Assembly (NCBI GenBank): GCA_033239525.1
Contig: BSYO01000005.1
Coordinates: 22,674,519 to 22,738,518, forward strand
Reading direction: 5' to 3'
DNA from: Nepenthes gracilis
Lineage: Eukaryota > Streptophyta > Magnoliopsida > Caryophyllales > Nepenthaceae
Length of the DNA stretch: 64,000 nt
Shown here: one piece after another, positions 61,413 through 64,000 of the stretch
How positions within the stretch are numbered: position 1 is the first letter of the stretch
Layout: the number at the start of each line of letters is the position of its first letter
Position numbers and translations under genes: made by a program
Notes under the pieces: generated by a model
The model's database searches: none
Told to the model about the DNA's origin: nothing
What the model saw: the letters and a program-made list of their open reading frames with translations, nothing else

Positions 61413-64000
61413 CAAAGCCAACATCTCTAAAATAGGAGTTGTTATAATCATCCACAAATAAAATTTTTATATTATTTCAATAATTAAGAATGAACGACAA
61501 CAAAATAAATAATAAAAATTAAAACTAATTATTAAAATACAAAATAAATTTCCACTGCAAATCAATAATGCGTACATTTAAAGCATCTCAAACTATATAA
61601 TATTGTGAGAAGCTCATGCATGGACATACCTTTCAGTAAATTAATAATATTTATAAATTTATAAGTTATTATTTATGCTACATGTGAGTACGTGACTAAT
61701 AAGACAGGCGTGGCGGTGCAACTATTATACCCTACTAAATAATTTATTCAATAAATTAAGATCGATGGAGTGGTGGAGGTTGGCTTGTGAGTTGTGACAA
61801 AATATATATTTTCTCTATTTTTTTTTTTGGGTAAAAAACAAAATTATTAGACAAATTAGGGCCACAAGCATGCATTGTTTATTGAATATCCATTCATAGC
61901 CAAACGCATACAAATCGACGACTGTACAATCACAAAGGCCTATGTAATTGGTACGAGGGGGCTTTATCTTTTAAAAGGACAGGAGCTTTTTTTTTTTTTA
62001 ATTTAAATTATTTATTTTTAAATAAATAATTATATTTTAATAATTAATTTTAATTAATTTTTAATTTTTAAAATAATTAAATTAAAATAATCTATTTAAA
62101 AATAAATAGTCCAAATTTAGTCTAAAATAGCTTTTATGAAAACCTAAGTTGGGGATCCTGCCTCAACTACGAGCGAAACAAGATTCTTTTCCTTCATTTC
62201 GGACGACCGGATTACGTCTTTAATTGAATCCGACAGTCAGAATTTATTATAAGTATTTTTTAATTTATAATATAAATAAATTTAAACAGTTAAATTTAAT
62301 TAAAAATATAATTTAATTATTTAAAATAAATGAGCAGGATCCTATTTTATCTGTGGGCGAAAAAGGATTCCTGGCCCTATGAAAACCCCTTATCACTGTC
62401 TTCTCTGATTGCAAAATGACATTTTAAACAATCGATTATTTATTCAGAGCTGTTGATTGGCTAACGAATACAAATTTTACTCTGTGTGGACGTGTTCTAA
62501 GTGGACCAGCCTTCCTGTCCGTACCTGCGTTGCTTGTCTGCTCAATCGTTCTTTTCAAGCAATTCGTGTTTAAATATCATCGAATATTATTTCGTGTTTG
62601 AATAACAATATATTATATGATCATTGAATGGTGATTTTTAGAAAATTTGCTAATGTTCAAATTTAAGACAATATTTTCCTGCTCTTTAACATAGTTACTG
62701 ATCTCTAAAAAAAATAAAATTACTAGTATTAAAAAAATATTTTTAAATCATTATTTAGATATCTTTAATAACATAATATTTTATATTAACAGACTTATAT
62801 AAAATATATAGATAAATAATTATCAAATTATCCAAAAATATTATAAGGGTATTCAAATATAACCTAATGACCAAATATTAATAATTTAGGAGGACTGTCA
62901 TGGACTTACATGTTATGGGTACTGTAATTCATTCTATATAATGTGAAATATACTGAAAATATCACTATAATGTTTTATAGTATTTATATTCCTAAAGTTT
63001 TTAGGTTTTAGGGACGGATTAGATTTTTCTATTAAGTGTTATTAATTAAGTCGGTATTCGCTAAGATTATAAAATCAATATGAATCGAATTAAATATACA
63101 ACTTCATAACTTACCATGTATTGTCATGAATGACGTGAATATAAATTAAATTTTAAAACGGTTCATTATTGTTTTTATTTATATTGCAGTAATAAATTCA
63201 ATTTGACTAGATCAAATGTGAAATGCCAACGTAAACTAATTAAACTTGGTTTTATATGCCCTTAAAAACCCTATTTACTGAAGGTTTTAAAATCCTCTTT
63301 TTTTTTTTTCCATTTTTATAATAGGCCGTGCAAATTTACTATTTAGAGATTTTCTAGTATCATAAATAAAAACTCTTAAAATAAAAAATTATCATTGCGT
63401 ATAATATAAGATCGATATGTTACTATATGATACCATAAATTAATATCAGACGCGATCAATTTTAACACGTTCATAAAATTTGAGTGATTATTAAATTTTG
63501 TAATTATTTTACATTTTTAAATGATCCGTTGGTAAAAAAGGGAAATATGACATTTACCATATAATGTATTATTTTTGCCTAAAACCAAAAAAAGATAAAA
63601 AGTCTTAAAGAAAAAAAGGAAGTAAAGTTGGCATATCTTTTATTCATTGTATAATAATTTTAAAATTTTATTTTAATATGTCATATATCTGATGTATTTT
63701 GATGTGAGCTCTAGGCATAAATAGATAAATGTGATGCGCAATATTTGATAATATTTAAAGATTTTTCTAAATATTTTTATTTTCAAAATCAAACTAAACT
63801 AGATTATTAATTCTTTCATAAATTCATTTAAGAACTAATTTATATGGCTAACCAGAGAGAACAATGTTTTTAATCTTGTTAGTTTTCAAGTATATCATCT
63901 AGGCTTAAATATTTTTTGAAGTAATTAATTGTGTTATATTTAAAAATAAATATATAACTAATAACTTTGAATACCTAAAAAATATACTCGTATGGAAAAA
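61413..64000. other. AT-rich intergenic DNA, no gene seen
   Basis: It holds AT-rich palindromic stretches (61990-62110) and two GGATCCT...GCGAAA-AAGATTC-like direct repeats at about 62153 and 62338 that may bound a small non-coding element. Nothing else is recognisable. Confidence 0.4.

Noticed and set aside
1..64000. Search for tRNA, rRNA, CRISPR arrays, bacterial-type operons or a biosynthetic cluster
   Set aside because: None is visible. The two intact genes are unrelated housekeeping-type plant genes separated by about 12 kb of transposon-rich DNA.

Overview
The window looks like nuclear DNA from a flowering plant, most likely a dicot. The evidence is a very AT-rich, gene-poor sequence, two spliced plant genes with GT-AG introns, a nuclear-integrated piece of plastid psbC, and many relics of plant transposons (Ty1-copia LTR elements and solo LTRs, CACTA, hAT, MITE-like inverted repeats). 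The species cannot be named from the sequence. All calls were made by reading the sequence. Distances, splice sites and similarities have not been checked by a search.

Only two genes look intact, both on the + strand. The first (19360-34889) encodes a small pentatricopeptide-repeat protein of the Arabidopsis At4g18975 type in six exons. Its third intron is about 11.6 kb and holds a solo LTR, three copies of another LTR-like repeat and an hAT relic. The end of its fifth exon is duplicated in the next intron. The second gene (47015-54999) encodes a 376-residue GDSL esterase/lipase in five exons. All catalytic blocks are present, there is a TATA box upstream, and a 3.6-kb internally deleted copia element sits in intron 2.

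Layout: 1-2986 is AT-rich with a psbC fragment. 2987-8719 is a complete but dead Tnt1-like copia element on the - strand, with a perfect 5-bp target duplication. 8.9-14.9 kb is an old imperfect duplication, broken in its second copy by a solo LTR with a perfect target duplication; a MITE-like hairpin and a 153-bp tandem duplication lie near it. 15541-16350 is another solo LTR. 19.1-34.9 kb is the PPR gene. 35.9-37 kb is a GC-rich LTR-like block. 41.2-46.5 kb is the transposase relic and terminal repeat array of a CACTA element ending about 500 bp upstream of the lipase gene. 57.2-57.9 kb is a solo LTR. 58.3-59.7 kb is a decayed copia gag. 60.8-61.4 kb is a tandem repeat of about 207 bp.

I found no tRNA, rRNA, CRISPR array, operon or undescribed multi-gene system. 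The notable points are structural: nested transposons in introns, a mosaic LTR that contains its own flanking host sequence, several LTR families with a GC-rich GCTCGAGCGC-type repeat, and a tandem repeat array abutting the lipase promoter.
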